DNA of 40,221 nucleotides from an uncultured Lachnospiraceae bacterium (GCA_910586125.1 CAJUHP010000033.1:1-40221), one strand, 5' to 3'. Positions 1-7,955 are shown, counted from the stretch's first letter. Notes: a model not told the origin generated them from the sequence alone. Numbers and translations are program-made.

Positions 1-51
1 TTCCTCTTTTCCTGTCTTTTCCATGGTTTTCTTGCCTTCTGTCTCTGCCAC
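1..51 (-). CDS. 5' end of an unidentified gene (partial, GTG start)
   Basis: A GTG codon at 51-49 is preceded at about 6 nt by a strong AGGAGGTG ribosome binding site. It opens a frame that stays open to the window edge: 17 codons, rich in Lys, Glu and Thr. Too little is present to name it. The surrounding DNA is AT-rich and lies next to other gene fragments, so it may belong to a mobile or degraded region. The alternative is that this is chance and the real frame is elsewhere. Confidence 0.35.
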   Translation of the reverse strand, partial: MAETEGKKTMEKTGKEE

Positions 52-254
52 TTCACACCTCCTTTGCCTGTTCCTTCCTGCTACGTCCTGTTTTTGTATA
101 AAACTTTTTAGTTTCTTTGCAACACTCTTGTTCCTTTAACATTCTACTGTTAAAACAGTTATAACCAGCCTGGTTATTCTTAAGAATTCTGCTTCTTCCG
201 TATCCTTTGGTATCTTCCTAGAAATCCTTCTAAAATCAAATTACAAATCGATGT
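52..254. other. AT-rich stretch without a convincing gene
   Basis: I see no intact reading frame. In the frame of the GTG gene at the window start, the minus strand reads as two open stretches separated by a single TAA near 140. That would fit a decayed longer gene, but the amino-acid sequence is not recognisable. No tRNA, clear terminator or repeat is visible. Confidence 0.4.
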
Positions 255-458
255 CTAGGGATATCTTTCTTTATAAACAGCTTTGCATATCCATACTAGG
301 GAGCTGAAAAAGCCTGCAAATACCTTACCTCCAGTGCAAGTCCACCCAAACAAAGTATTGCCTAAGTATATTGCTGATAATGCTACGATGGTTGTCATCA
401 AGTCAAAAATACACATCACTGTAGAGTCTGTTAAAGCTTCATAATAAGGAAACTCCAT
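255..458 (-). CDS. Small hypothetical membrane protein (67 aa)
   Basis: A 67-residue frame with two hydrophobic stretches (about residues 14-33 and 44-57), so probably a small membrane protein if translated. Its ATG overlaps the end of the preceding DUF6414-like frame by 20 nt in another frame. It could be translationally coupled to that gene or be the frameshifted tail of the same locus. No family recognised. The low GC and fragmentary neighbours suggest accessory DNA. Confidence 0.35.
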   Translation of the reverse strand: MEFPYYEALTDSTVMCIFDLMTTIVALSAIYLGNTLFGWTCTGGKVFAGFFSSLVWICKAVYKERYP

Positions 459-888
459 TTATTGCTTCTTCAGATTTCGTATCAAGCAAACTTTGCTGTG
501 TAATAGTTTCAAACATCTCTACAAGAGAACTAATCTTTTTCACAGTATCAGATAACTCTTTCATTTTAGAGAATCGAGGTGTTACTAATACTTCGATAAA
601 TTCATCTCTACCTAAACCACTAAATTCTTCATCATTTAGTATTTCGTAATATTTTAAAGGGGAATATTCATCTGCGGATAAATATTCAAACAACTTATCA
701 AATTTAGCTACTTCACTAATACGCACTTTTCTTTCAACTTCTTCCGAAGATTGTTTTTCGTATTTACCGTCCCCACCTATGCCTAAAACATTCGCCTTTG
801 CGTTAGCTGCCTTTTGATTAATTTCGTTAAGTTTTTGAGTCTCTTCTTCATACACATATCCATCTATCGCGGAAATGTAATCGTCCAA
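439..888 (-). pseudogene. DUF6414-like protein, probably a remnant
   Basis: The 149-codon frame reads like the N-terminal part of DUF6414-type proteins, a family of unknown function: an opening LDDYISAIDGYVYEEE, then a charged linker with a Gly-rich patch, then a helical region with conserved-looking acidic and aromatic residues. The only standard start is TTG at 888, with no ribosome binding site. The frame continues upstream as RYFLYINSKL, which looks like part of the same domain, but meets a stop near 945 without ATG, GTG or TTG. Family members as I recall them are roughly twice this long. A missing start plus early stop suggest a remnant. Assignment to DUF6414 is from memory of the family pattern and is moderate. 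Confidence 0.45.
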
Positions 889-969
889 TAGTTTGCTGTT
901 AATGTAAAGAAAATACCGCCCTTTCCTGATTTCTTTTATTATAACATAAGCATCTACTTATAGCTATTA

Positions 970-1010
970 AAAATCAGTATACTACTCTCCTTGAATAGTA
1001 TACTGATTTT
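970..1010 (-). terminator. Strong bidirectional terminator hairpin
   Basis: Two perfect 15-nt arms, AAAATCAGTATACTA at 970-984 and its complement at 996-1010, flank an 11-nt loop. On the minus strand the hairpin runs into TTTTT, and it lies about 95 nt past the chemoreceptor stop codon. It can serve both strands. The 889-1105 interval around it holds no gene that I can support. Confidence 0.75.
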
Positions 1011-1105
1011 AATTGCACCCTGTATGACAGCTACCCTATTTCAGTTTGTTGGTTGATACTGTTTTATGAGTAGCCGTCATAAAACGGCCGTTTTTCTATT
1101 AGATT

Positions 1106-2770
1106 TTAGTACACACTTTCATTTTTAAGTTTAAACTGTTCCAGCAGATTTCGGAGTACCTGTGCCTGACTGGAAAGTTCTTCGCTGGCTGCCGCGCTCT
1201 CTTCAGATGTGGCGGAGTTATTCTGAACCACGCTGGAAATCTGAGAGATTCCCTCGCTGATACTGCCCATGAAAGTAGCCTGCTGACTGGATGCATTGGA
1301 AATCAGATGCACTTGCTCGATCACCTGTCTGGCTCCTTCCACCACATCGCGAAGAGCCTGTTGTGTAGTCTCTGTAAGCTGCACACCGTTTGTCACTGCC
1401 TCCAATGTCTTAGCTATCAAATCGGAAGTACTCTTGGCCGCCTCGTCGCTTCTGGCCGCCAGGCTGCGCACCTCGTCCGCAACAACGGCAAAGCCTTTTC
1501 CTGCACTTCCTACACGAGCAGCTTCCACCGCCGCATTCAGCGCCAGAATGTTTGTCTGGAATGCGATGTCCTCAATTGCCTTGATGATATGGCCAATTTC
1601 ATTGGAACAGCTACTGATTTCATTCATGGCATGCGACATCTCTTCCATCTGCTGATTGCAGCGGGTAATCTGTTGCTCTACCTGGTCAATTTGAATGCTG
1701 GTCTCATTTGCTGTCTTTGCATTTGTGTTGATCTGATCCGAAACCTGATCGACGCGCTCTACCAGACTATCGACCTCGTTGGCCTGCTCCGTAGCACCCT
1801 GGGCCAATGCCTGCGCACCACTGGAAACATGCTCTGCGCCGTTGCCTACCTGAACTGCTACCAACTGGATCTGCGTCATGGTATCATTCAATTGTTTCAA
1901 TATCACATCGGTGGACTTGCGAATCTCCACAAAATCCCCAATGTAATCGAGCTGCGGCACACGGTTTAAATTTCCCTGTGAAATCGCATTCAGATTCTCG
2001 GATATATCGGATATATAAAGAGAAAGAGTCTTGGCTGCCTGGTTCAGGCTTTGAGCCAGCAATCCGATCTCATCTCTGTTATCCACATGAATCTCAAAAT
2101 CCAGCTTTCCCTGAGACAGTTTCTGACTGTTTTCCGTAATCGCCTGGATCGGACGCACAATGCCAGCCATGACATAGCGCAGCAACAGCAGGCAGGCAAT
2201 AATAATAACCACAACGGTCGCAATCGTTACCAGCATTGTAATATTAATGGTATTGTGCAAAAGCGTTTCAGAATTTAACACTTTCTCTTCACTGATTGTC
2301 ACGACCTGTTCCAATAACTTAACAAGACTATTAACATTTTTCTTAGTCTGATTCAGATACATGTCCTGCGCCTGAACCGGATCCGTTGCGTTCAGCGCCA
2401 AAATCTCCGTCGCAGAATCATGAATCGCCTGATGCAGCGGCATGATCTGATCCATCAATGAGCTTAGTTCAGAACTGACTGTGGAACGATCCGTATTGTA
2501 CAGCCAACGTCCCAGATCACAGGTCGTACAGTCTGTACTCCCGGTAAATTCCGTACCAAAGCTGATCGCAGAGCTTAGGTTTTCAATCCAATTGAAATGC
2601 GCTTTCTCTGCCGATAAGGCCAGCGTATGCACATTTGTTGCTTCCGCTGTGTCTGTGCTGATCTGCCGGGTGATCGATAAACCGGCAAAGCTGACGATTC
2701 CGCTGATAACAATGGCAAAAAATATAACTGCCACCCGTATCCAGACTAACATTTTTATCGATTTTTCCAT
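1106..2770 (-). CDS. Methyl-accepting chemotaxis protein with CZB-like extracellular domain
   Basis: A membrane chemoreceptor that would signal to CheA/CheW. Order: membrane segment (about residues 7-31), extracellular domain (32-175), second membrane segment (176-200), HAMP, then a long cytoplasmic coiled coil whose signalling tip contains FQTNILALNAAVEAAR and GKGFAVVADEVR. The extracellular domain has His58 with Trp61, a Cys81-x2-Cys84-DLGRWL motif, and His113/His117 in LHQAIH. This matches the three-His one-Cys pattern of CZB zinc-binding domains, which are more usually cytoplasmic. I chose the second ATG (2770) because GAGGA lies 5 nt before it; the ATG at 2782 crowds its Shine-Dalgarno. 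No other chemotaxis genes are nearby, so it is an orphan receptor with its own promoter. Confidence 0.92.
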   Translation of the reverse strand: MEKSIKMLVWIRVAVIFFAIVISGIVSFAGLSITRQISTDTAEATNVHTLALSAEKAHFNWIENLSSAISFGTEFTGSTDCTTCDLGRWLYNTDRSTVSSELSSLMDQIMPLHQAIHDSATEILALNATDPVQAQDMYLNQTKKNVNSLVKLLEQVVTISEEKVLNSETLLHNTINITMLVTIATVVVIIIACLLLLRYVMAGIVRPIQAITENSQKLSQGKLDFEIHVDNRDEIGLLAQSLNQAAKTLSLYISDISENLNAISQGNLNRVPQLDYIGDFVEIRKSTDVILKQLNDTMTQIQLVAVQVGNGAEHVSSGAQALAQGATEQANEVDSLVERVDQVSDQINTNAKTANETSIQIDQVEQQITRCNQQMEEMSHAMNEISSCSNEIGHIIKAIEDIAFQTNILALNAAVEAARVGSAGKGFAVVADEVRSLAARSDEAAKSTSDLIAKTLEAVTNGVQLTETTQQALRDVVEGARQVIEQVHLISNASSQQATFMGSISEGISQISSVVQNNSATSEESAAASEELSSQAQVLRNLLEQFKLKNESVY

Positions 2771-2847
2771 GTCTGTCCTCATTCTCTCCTTCTGGTTTTC
2801 ATTGCGTTTTTAAAACATCACAATAAAACCTATCTTCTGGCTATATT

Positions 2848-2876
2848 ATTATACCTGAATTTTGACAGGTTTTCAA
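2848..2876 (-). promoter_or_regulatory. Promoter for the chemoreceptor gene
   Basis: TTGAAA at 2871-2876 and TATAAT at 2848-2853 are separated by 17 nt. The spacer holds the inverted repeat ACCTG/CAGGT, a possible operator. It is a sigma-A type promoter rather than a sigma-D flagellar one. Confidence 0.75.
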
Positions 2877-2937
2877 CTGTTTTTCGCATAAAGATTTTGT
2901 TTAGAAAAAATCTATCAAAGGAGATAAGAAAACTACA

Positions 2938-4227
2938 TCACAATATATCCAATGACAGGATCTGATGAAATTTTTTGGTCAACTCCCCTACCATATACAG
3001 AGAACCAATCGCACAGATTACGCCGTCTTCTCCAGCTTGTTCAAGCGCAAGCATACAGCCTTCTTCCAAACTCCCTGCGGCCCGCACCGTTTTATTGGTC
3101 ATTGTACGCAGGTGTCCAGCCAGTTCCCCGGCTTCCATGCCGCGCATACTGGGCGGCTTTACTGTAATAAAACAGCGGGCCAAATCCGGCAGTTCGCTCA
3201 TCATGCCGGCGGCATCCTTATCCGCCAAAATACCGGTTAAAAAAACAATGTTTCCCTTCGGAAAATATGTCCGCAGAGTCTCTGCTGTGGCTTTTACCCC
3301 CTGCGGATTATGAGAACCATCCACAAAGATACGGGGATGTTCACTCAGACACTCAAAACGCCCGGTCCATCGCGTATTCATCAATCCTTCTCTCAGCGCC
3401 CGATCACCAATTTTCCATCCTCTCTTTCGCAGCGCTTCTATGGTCTCAATCACCACAGCCGCATTGCAGATCTGATAGATGCCCAACAGCCCGATCCGCA
3501 GATTGCAATACCGCCCATAGGTAAAGCTCTGGCCGGTCAGATCTCTTGTTTCGAGCAGAAGCGCATCATAATTCGGTATCGTCATGGAAGCATGATTTCT
3601 TTTCACAGCTTCTTCCATCACAGGAAGTGCCTCTGCATTCTGTCCATAGTATACAACGTCCCCTCCCTCTTTGATAATGCCGGCCTTGGCTCCGGCGATT
3701 TCCTGGATGGTATTCCCAAGCTCTCTGGTGTGGTCCATGCTAAGCGCTGTGATCACAGCTACTTCCGGCGTGCCGATCACATTGGTGGAATCCATGGCTC
3801 CGCCCAGCCCCACCTCCAACACCACGATATCACAGCGGTTCTTATAGAAATAAGAAAAGGCCAGAGCTGCAATCAGCTCAAACTCGGTCGGCTTATCTTC
3901 CATCGCCTCGGCCAGAGGACGTATCTGACCGGTCAGCTCCACCAGCTCCTCATCGGTTATCGGACTTCCGTCAATTTGCATCCGCTCGTTAAAGCAATGG
4001 ATAAATGGAGAGATAAAAAGTCCGGTATGATATCCGGCCGCCTGAAGAACGGATGCGGTCATGGCTGCCGTGGAGCCTTTTCCGTTCGTCCCCGCGATAT
4101 GAACAAATTTCAATTTTCTCTCCGGATTTCCCATGCGCCTAAGCAGCTCCGTGATCCGGGCCAGACCCACCCGCTTGCCGCGCCAGACGATGCTGTGTAT
4201 ATAAGACAGCGCTTCTTCGTATGTCAT
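2938..4227 (-). CDS. folC: Folylpolyglutamate synthase / dihydrofolate synthase
   Basis: A cytoplasmic ATP-dependent ligase of the Mur ligase superfamily. It adds glutamates to folates, and in some organisms also joins dihydropteroate to glutamate. The N-terminal ATPase domain has the family P-loop in HIAGTNGKGS (about residues 43-52), followed by the ISPF/RMQIDG region. VGLGGAMDSTNV and ITALSMDHTRELG are further conserved blocks, and the C-terminal domain has FVDGSHNPQG. At 429 aa it has family length. It starts 13 bp after folT, so uptake and polyglutamylation (which traps folate in the cell) are probably made from one riboswitch-controlled mRNA. Whether it also has dihydrofolate synthase activity cannot be read from the sequence. 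Confidence 0.95.
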   Translation of the reverse strand: MTYEEALSYIHSIVWRGKRVGLARITELLRRMGNPERKLKFVHIAGTNGKGSTAAMTASVLQAAGYHTGLFISPFIHCFNERMQIDGSPITDEELVELTGQIRPLAEAMEDKPTEFELIAALAFSYFYKNRCDIVVLEVGLGGAMDSTNVIGTPEVAVITALSMDHTRELGNTIQEIAGAKAGIIKEGGDVVYYGQNAEALPVMEEAVKRNHASMTIPNYDALLLETRDLTGQSFTYGRYCNLRIGLLGIYQICNAAVVIETIEALRKRGWKIGDRALREGLMNTRWTGRFECLSEHPRIFVDGSHNPQGVKATAETLRTYFPKGNIVFLTGILADKDAAGMMSELPDLARCFITVKPPSMRGMEAGELAGHLRTMTNKTVRAAGSLEEGCMLALEQAGEDGVICAIGSLYMVGELTKKFHQILSLDIL

Positions 4228-4240
4228 ATTTCTCCCTTCG

Positions 4241-4765
4241 TCACGCCTGTTCCTGTACCAGAACCGTAACAGGACTGCGGTACAGCGTATATACTACAAT
4301 GGTATTCAGCGTTACCAAAAAAACGGCCTGCAGCGCTCTCGGCCCCACATAGGAGGCAAACGGCGCTCCAAATACGACGGAAAAAGCCCAGGAACGATAG
4401 AGCACAGAAGTCACGGCGCTGATCCCTCCGATCATCCCGCCGTACACCAGAATATTCCGGCTTTTCTTGAAAACCGGCGAAAGGCAGCCAGCCAAAAAGC
4501 CCACCAATATGGGAGCCGCCCCCAAAATCGGAAGATAGGCGTCTCCTTTGATCAGACAGCCGACCAGGTCGGCCAAGCCGCCAACCAGCGCGCCGCCTAT
4601 GGGGCCAAACCAAATTCCGGCCAGTAAAATAAAGGAATCGCTGATACTGAGCCGCAGAGACGGCGACAGGTTGATCGCCAAAAGCCGGCTGGCTGCAATC
4701 TGCAGGGCAATCAATACGCCCATCATGGCAATGGTCTTTGTGTTCATGACATTTTTTTTCTTCAT
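4241..4765 (-). CDS. folT: Folate-specific ECF transporter S component
   Basis: A 174-aa integral membrane protein of the ECF substrate-binding (S component) type, with about six hydrophobic segments. The N-terminus ALQIAASRLLAINL and the following SLRLSISDSFILLAGIWFG resemble FolT-family proteins. It would bind folate outside the cell and work with a shared EcfA-EcfA'-EcfT energy module encoded elsewhere. The start is supported by AGGAGGA about 8 nt upstream. Folate specificity is strongly supported by two neighbours: the THF riboswitch directly upstream and folC 13 bp downstream. Confidence 0.92.
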   Translation of the reverse strand: MKKKNVMNTKTIAMMGVLIALQIAASRLLAINLSPSLRLSISDSFILLAGIWFGPIGGALVGGLADLVGCLIKGDAYLPILGAAPILVGFLAGCLSPVFKKSRNILVYGGMIGGISAVTSVLYRSWAFSVVFGAPFASYVGPRALQAVFLVTLNTIVVYTLYRSPVTVLVQEQA

Positions 4766-4816
4766 CGTTTCTGTCCTCCTGGATAAAGTATGCTCACCTG
4801 AAGAACAGACATGCGC

Positions 4817-4865
4817 AAAAAACGCAAGAAACCCGGAATTACCGCATAAACGCAGTAATTCCGGG
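4817..4865 (-). terminator. Riboswitch-linked intrinsic terminator
   Basis: In the folT mRNA, the arm CCCGGAATTAC (4865-4855) pairs perfectly with GTAATTCCGGG (4842-4832), and three further inner pairs close the loop. A U-rich tract follows, ending in TTTTTT at 4822-4817. It sits between the THF aptamer and the folT start codon, so it is the likely expression platform. Seven bases of its 5' arm (TCCCGGA, 4866-4860) can pair instead with TCCGGGA in aptamer helix P3 (4943-4937), a possible antiterminator. Confidence 0.88.
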
Positions 4866-4893
4866 AGTCCTTTTATCCATCATAAACAGGCAA

Positions 4894-4991
4894 GCAGCGG
4901 GATGCGGAATATACACCACAGCCTGGCCGGCTTTCGTCCCGGAGGCAACTCCCCGTCCCCCGGGCACTTAGCGCGTACATTCCTACTCTGC
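4894..4991 (-). promoter_or_regulatory. Tetrahydrofolate (THF) riboswitch aptamer
   Basis: The leader RNA matches the class I THF aptamer. It opens with GAGTAGG, has a GCGCTAAGTG segment like the conserved GCGUUAAGUG, and can form the expected helices: P1 (GCAG/CTGC at the ends), P2 (GGAATGTAC with GTGTATATTCC), P3 (CCCGGGGG with CCTCCGGG) and P4 (AGCC/GGCT). Its place upstream of folT-folC is the usual one. Known family members bind reduced folates and lower expression of folate transport and synthesis genes. The following hairpin implies control by transcription termination. Confidence 0.92.
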
Positions 4992-5008
4992 TTTGAATTA
5001 CAGAATCT

Positions 5009-5036
5009 ACTATAACATAAAATCCTCTGATTGAAA
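5009..5036 (-). promoter_or_regulatory. Likely promoter of the folT-folC operon
   Basis: TATAGT at 5009-5014 lies about 17 nt before the aptamer, in the right place for RNA to start just upstream of the riboswitch. A weak -35 TTTCAA (5031-5036) precedes it at 16 nt. The -10 is convincing; the -35 is poor. Confidence 0.5.
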
Positions 5037-5045
5037 AGACTTTTT

Positions 5046-5615
5046 TTAAATTTCCAGTTTTAACTGAATTTCTTCTTCTGCCTCCTGTTTAAACTCTTCC
5101 ACCTGTTCCGGCCCAATCTGCGGCAATTCTTCGAGAGAGCCGATGCCGAAATGGCGCAGAAACGCTTCCGTTGTGCCAAACAGAATCGGCCGGCCCGGCG
5201 CATTCAGACGTCCGATTTCTTCGATCAGGCCATACTCGGCCAGACGGTTCACCGCGTGGTCCGAATTGACGCCTCGGATTCCCTCCACCTCCATCTTGGT
5301 GATAGGCTGCTTGTAGGCTACAATGGAAAGCGTCTCCAAAAGAACATCGGTCAAAGCGTATTTCTTTGGCTGGCTCGCCACCCGGATCAGGTATTCATAG
5401 CAGTCTGGATTGCTGCACATCTGAAAGCTTTCCTCCAATTCGATCAGGCGGATTCCTCTATTTTCTGCCGCGTATTCGTCCATCATGGAATGCAGCAGCT
5501 TCTCCGTCGTCTCCTTATCCTGCTCCACCGCCTGCGCCAACACCGAAAGCGGCACGGAACTGCCCATGGTAAAAAGGATCGACTCCAAAACCATCTTTGC
5601 TTTCCTGATATCCAA
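5046..5615 (-). CDS. scpB: Segregation and condensation protein B
   Basis: The kleisin-binding winged-helix subunit of the SMC-ScpAB complex, which compacts and helps segregate the chromosome. The N-terminus KMVLESILFTMGSSVPLS and the block LETLSIVAYKQPITKMEVEGIRGVNSD are characteristic, and the C-terminal wing contains GRPILFGTTEAFLRHFGI. The frame extends to a TTG at 5639 inside scpA. I place the start at the TTG at 5615 because GGGAGG precedes it by 7 nt and LDIRKAKMVLE then aligns with family N-termini. This gives 189 aa and a 4-nt gap after scpA. It is the last gene of its operon. Confidence 0.95.
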   Translation of the reverse strand: MDIRKAKMVLESILFTMGSSVPLSVLAQAVEQDKETTEKLLHSMMDEYAAENRGIRLIELEESFQMCSNPDCYEYLIRVASQPKKYALTDVLLETLSIVAYKQPITKMEVEGIRGVNSDHAVNRLAEYGLIEEIGRLNAPGRPILFGTTEAFLRHFGIGSLEELPQIGPEQVEEFKQEAEEEIQLKLEI

Positions 5616-5619
5616 ACCG

Positions 5620-6396
5620 TCAACCTCCCTCTTCGTCAAATGTCACCGGCGTATCATCCACCAGCCTGAGGTGAATTTCGTCAAACAGATTCTCCTGCTC
5701 TGCCTCCAGCCGCCCCATCTTCAGCAGCTCCAGCACCGCCAGAAATGTGACTACGATCTCCATGCGCGTCGGCTGCCTCTCCAGAAGCTCCCGAAAACCA
5801 AAAACCCGGCAGCGTATCCCGTAGTCCATCACAAACAGAATCTTGTCTTCAACCTTGACGGGTTCTTTGCGGATCTGCCCGAACCGGCTGCGAACCGGGT
5901 CCACCTTATCCTCCCGCCGCTTCATGACAAAATCAAATACTGTCTGCAGGCGGGACAATGTGACACCGGACAAAAGCAGCTCCACATCCACCGGCGCTTC
6001 ATAAGAAGAAACTTCCGGCGGTATGGTCGGCGGTTTGTAGAGAGCTCTGGCTGCTTCTACCTGGCGATCCCGCAAATCCAGAGAAGCGTATTGATACATT
6101 TTGTATTCCAGCAGACGCTCCACCAGTTCGCTGCGCGGATCTTCTCTTTCTCCCTCTTCATTCAATTGAGCCGGCAGAAGCATCCGGCATTTGATATCCA
6201 AAAGAGTGGCCGCCATCACCAGAAAATCGCTGACTAAATCCAGATTTTCTTCCTGCATAGCCTGGACATATTCCAGATACTGCGCTGTAATCTCCACAAT
6301 GGGAATATCATAGATGTTTACTTTATTTTTTTCAATCAGGTGCAAAAGCAGATCCAAAGGCCCCTGAAAAACCTCCAGCTTTACCTCAATGCCCAT
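5620..6396 (-). CDS. scpA: Segregation and condensation protein A (kleisin)
   Basis: The kleisin subunit bridging SMC heads. The N-terminal helical domain opens with the diagnostic LEVFQGPLDLLLHLIEKNKVNIYDIPI and continues with LVMAATLLDIKCRMLLP, which contacts the SMC neck. The C-terminal winged helix has VTFLAVLELLKMGRLEAEQ. At 258 aa it has normal length. It follows the metallophosphoesterase by 10 bp and precedes scpB by 4 nt, so the two partners are made together. Confidence 0.97.
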   Translation of the reverse strand: MGIEVKLEVFQGPLDLLLHLIEKNKVNIYDIPIVEITAQYLEYVQAMQEENLDLVSDFLVMAATLLDIKCRMLLPAQLNEEGEREDPRSELVERLLEYKMYQYASLDLRDRQVEAARALYKPPTIPPEVSSYEAPVDVELLLSGVTLSRLQTVFDFVMKRREDKVDPVRSRFGQIRKEPVKVEDKILFVMDYGIRCRVFGFRELLERQPTRMEIVVTFLAVLELLKMGRLEAEQENLFDEIHLRLVDDTPVTFDEEGG

Positions 6397-6406
6397 GCTG
6401 TTTCCC

Positions 6407-7279
6407 TCAGATCTTTTTCTTCAGCCGGATGACCGGCAAGGTCGGAAAATTGCCGCCGAAACGAATGTTTACCGAGTGTGTTCCAAGCCCTGGACTGACG
6501 ATCATGCAGGCATTGCCCTTCCAATACATTCCCCTGTCATACACTGGGAAAAACTCATAATTGGGCGACATCAGCCCGCCGATTCCCGGCAGGCGCACCG
6601 TTCCGCCGTGCATATGTCCAGCCAATACCAAATCGGCTCCCCAGGCCGCATATTCCGAAAAGTAGTTCGGATAATGCCCCAGCAAAATATGAAACCGGCC
6701 ATTCTGCGGTCTTCCCAATTTTCTCTCCAAATAGCTCGCGCGCATCGGCACAGACAGCGCCTTGGCGTAGTACCCCAGTCCCAGATCCAGTCCCGTCACA
6801 TCAATAGCCTGTTCTCCCCGCGTCAGTACTGCGGTCGAATCCGCCAGAACCACAACGCCAAGCCGCTGGAGATATTCTGTATAACGCCTGTAAGCGTCCT
6901 GTCCCCGTTTTCCCGCCCGCCCCTTCAGCGCCAGTTCATGATTGCCGTTCCCGCAGTATACCGGACACAGTTGGGTCAGACGTCCCAGAAAACAGGCTGT
7001 CTGCGCGGTCTGGTGCGGTCTGGTCTTTACGATCATATCCCCGGCGCACAGAATATAATCCGGACGGCTCTCACGAATACGATCATACAGTTTTTCATTA
7101 TCCGGCCCAAAATTCTTTCCATGGAGATCTGCCAGCAAAAGAATCCGGACGCCGTCAAAGCTGTCCGGAATTTTTTCATGTTTGATTTGGAATGTAACCG
7201 TCCGAAGCTGTCTCTTTTCATATTCCGAACAAAGCAGACCACCTGCTGCTGCCGCGGCGCCCCACATCAGCAAATTCAT
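6407..7279 (-). CDS. Membrane-associated metallophosphoesterase (YkuE-like)
   Basis: A calcineurin-type dinuclear metal phosphoesterase. All family motifs are present: LLLADLHGKNFG (D-x-H), CAGDMI (GD), GNGNHE (GNHE), LLGHYP and VLAGHMHGG (GHxH). An N-terminal hydrophobic stretch (about residues 3-17) suggests a membrane anchor or signal, as in YkuE-like proteins. The substrate is unknown; relatives act on lipid head groups, UDP-sugars or nucleotides. It lies between a membrane exporter-like gene and scpA in one operon. I see no sign of damage. Confidence 0.9.
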   Translation of the reverse strand: MNLLMWGAAAAAGGLLCSEYEKRQLRTVTFQIKHEKIPDSFDGVRILLLADLHGKNFGPDNEKLYDRIRESRPDYILCAGDMIVKTRPHQTAQTACFLGRLTQLCPVYCGNGNHELALKGRAGKRGQDAYRRYTEYLQRLGVVVLADSTAVLTRGEQAIDVTGLDLGLGYYAKALSVPMRASYLERKLGRPQNGRFHILLGHYPNYFSEYAAWGADLVLAGHMHGGTVRLPGIGGLMSPNYEFFPVYDRGMYWKGNACMIVSPGLGTHSVNIRFGGNFPTLPVIRLKKKI

Positions 7280-7312
7280 ACTGTCTGTTCTCCTCTTCCC
7301 AAAATGGTCATT

Positions 7313-7810
7313 CTACAAAAAGATTCCCAGCAAGCCATAAGAAAGAATATCCACAATCAGACAGGCCAGCAAGATTCCCAGAATTGTGGCTGGGAACGCC
7401 TTCTTAAAGGGAATGTTCAATAGCGAGGCGATCAGAGAGCCGGTCCATGCCCCTGTTCCCGGCAGAGGAATACCCACAAAGAGCAGAAGCCCCCAAAACT
7501 GATATTTTTCGATCTGATCTTTTTTTCCCATGGCCTTTGTCTCCAGCTTTTCTACCATGGGACGAAATAGGCTGGTATGCTTCAGCCAGTTAAAAATCGG
7601 AGTGATAAACAGCAGAATAAACGGAACCGGAATGATATTGCCGACGACGCACAGCACATCGGCTGTAAACAGCGGAATCCCCAAAAGCTTTGCGGCGATC
7701 AGGCCGCCGCGCAGTTCCAAAATCGGGACCATTGATATGAGAAAGACGATTGCCTCCTTCGACACAATACCGTCTAAGGTGACGGTAAACCAGTTGATCA
7801 GTGATTCCAT
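7313..7810 (-). CDS. Sm_multidrug_ex (COG2426) family membrane protein
   Basis: A 165-aa protein with about four to five membrane segments. It contains the family pattern FLISMVPILELRGGLIAAKLLGIP, a central cytoplasmic charged loop, and FVGIPLPGTGAWTGSLIA followed by ILGILLACLIVDILSYGLLG. This is the putative small multidrug export family. That name comes from weak early evidence, and the transported substrate is not established. It is the first gene of the operon leading to scpAB, with a good TATAAT upstream. Confidence 0.85.
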   Translation of the reverse strand: MESLINWFTVTLDGIVSKEAIVFLISMVPILELRGGLIAAKLLGIPLFTADVLCVVGNIIPVPFILLFITPIFNWLKHTSLFRPMVEKLETKAMGKKDQIEKYQFWGLLLFVGIPLPGTGAWTGSLIASLLNIPFKKAFPATILGILLACLIVDILSYGLLGIFL

Positions 7811-7857
7811 AAAAACTCCTTTGTCCTTTTTTGCGGGATTGTATCAGCCTGCGGATT

Positions 7858-7886
7858 ATTATAGCAGAAAGCGAGGGTTTGTACAA
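7858..7886 (-). promoter_or_regulatory. Promoter of the exporter-phosphoesterase-scpAB operon
   Basis: TATAAT at 7858-7863 is spaced 17 nt from TTGTAC at 7881-7886. The -35 box lies in the loop of the terminator of the upstream lipoprotein gene, so the terminator and promoter overlap. Confidence 0.55.
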
Positions 7887-7909
7887 GGTGTTTCCCTGTA
7901 AACCCTCGC
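7871..7909 (-). terminator. Terminator of the first lipoprotein gene
   Basis: Perfect 10-bp arms GCGAGGGTTT (7871-7880) and AAACCCTCGC (7900-7909) enclose a 19-nt loop, 46 nt past the lipoprotein stop codon. The minus-strand T tract is short (TTTCTG); the plus side has TTTTTT. The hairpin itself is strong. Confidence 0.7.
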
Positions 7910-7955
7910 TTTTTTGATGCCCTGCGATTCGCGGCGCATCCCTTTTCGTGCTGTC

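Noticed and set aside
1066..1096. ACGGCCGT palindrome and GCCGT/ACGGC hairpin near the chemoreceptor stop
   Set aside because: Short stem without a T tract on the minus strand; the 970-1010 hairpin is a much better terminator.
3310..4269. 319-codon plus-strand frame
   Set aside because: It lies opposite folC, whose motifs are complete; the plus-strand product has shadow-like composition and no ribosome binding site.
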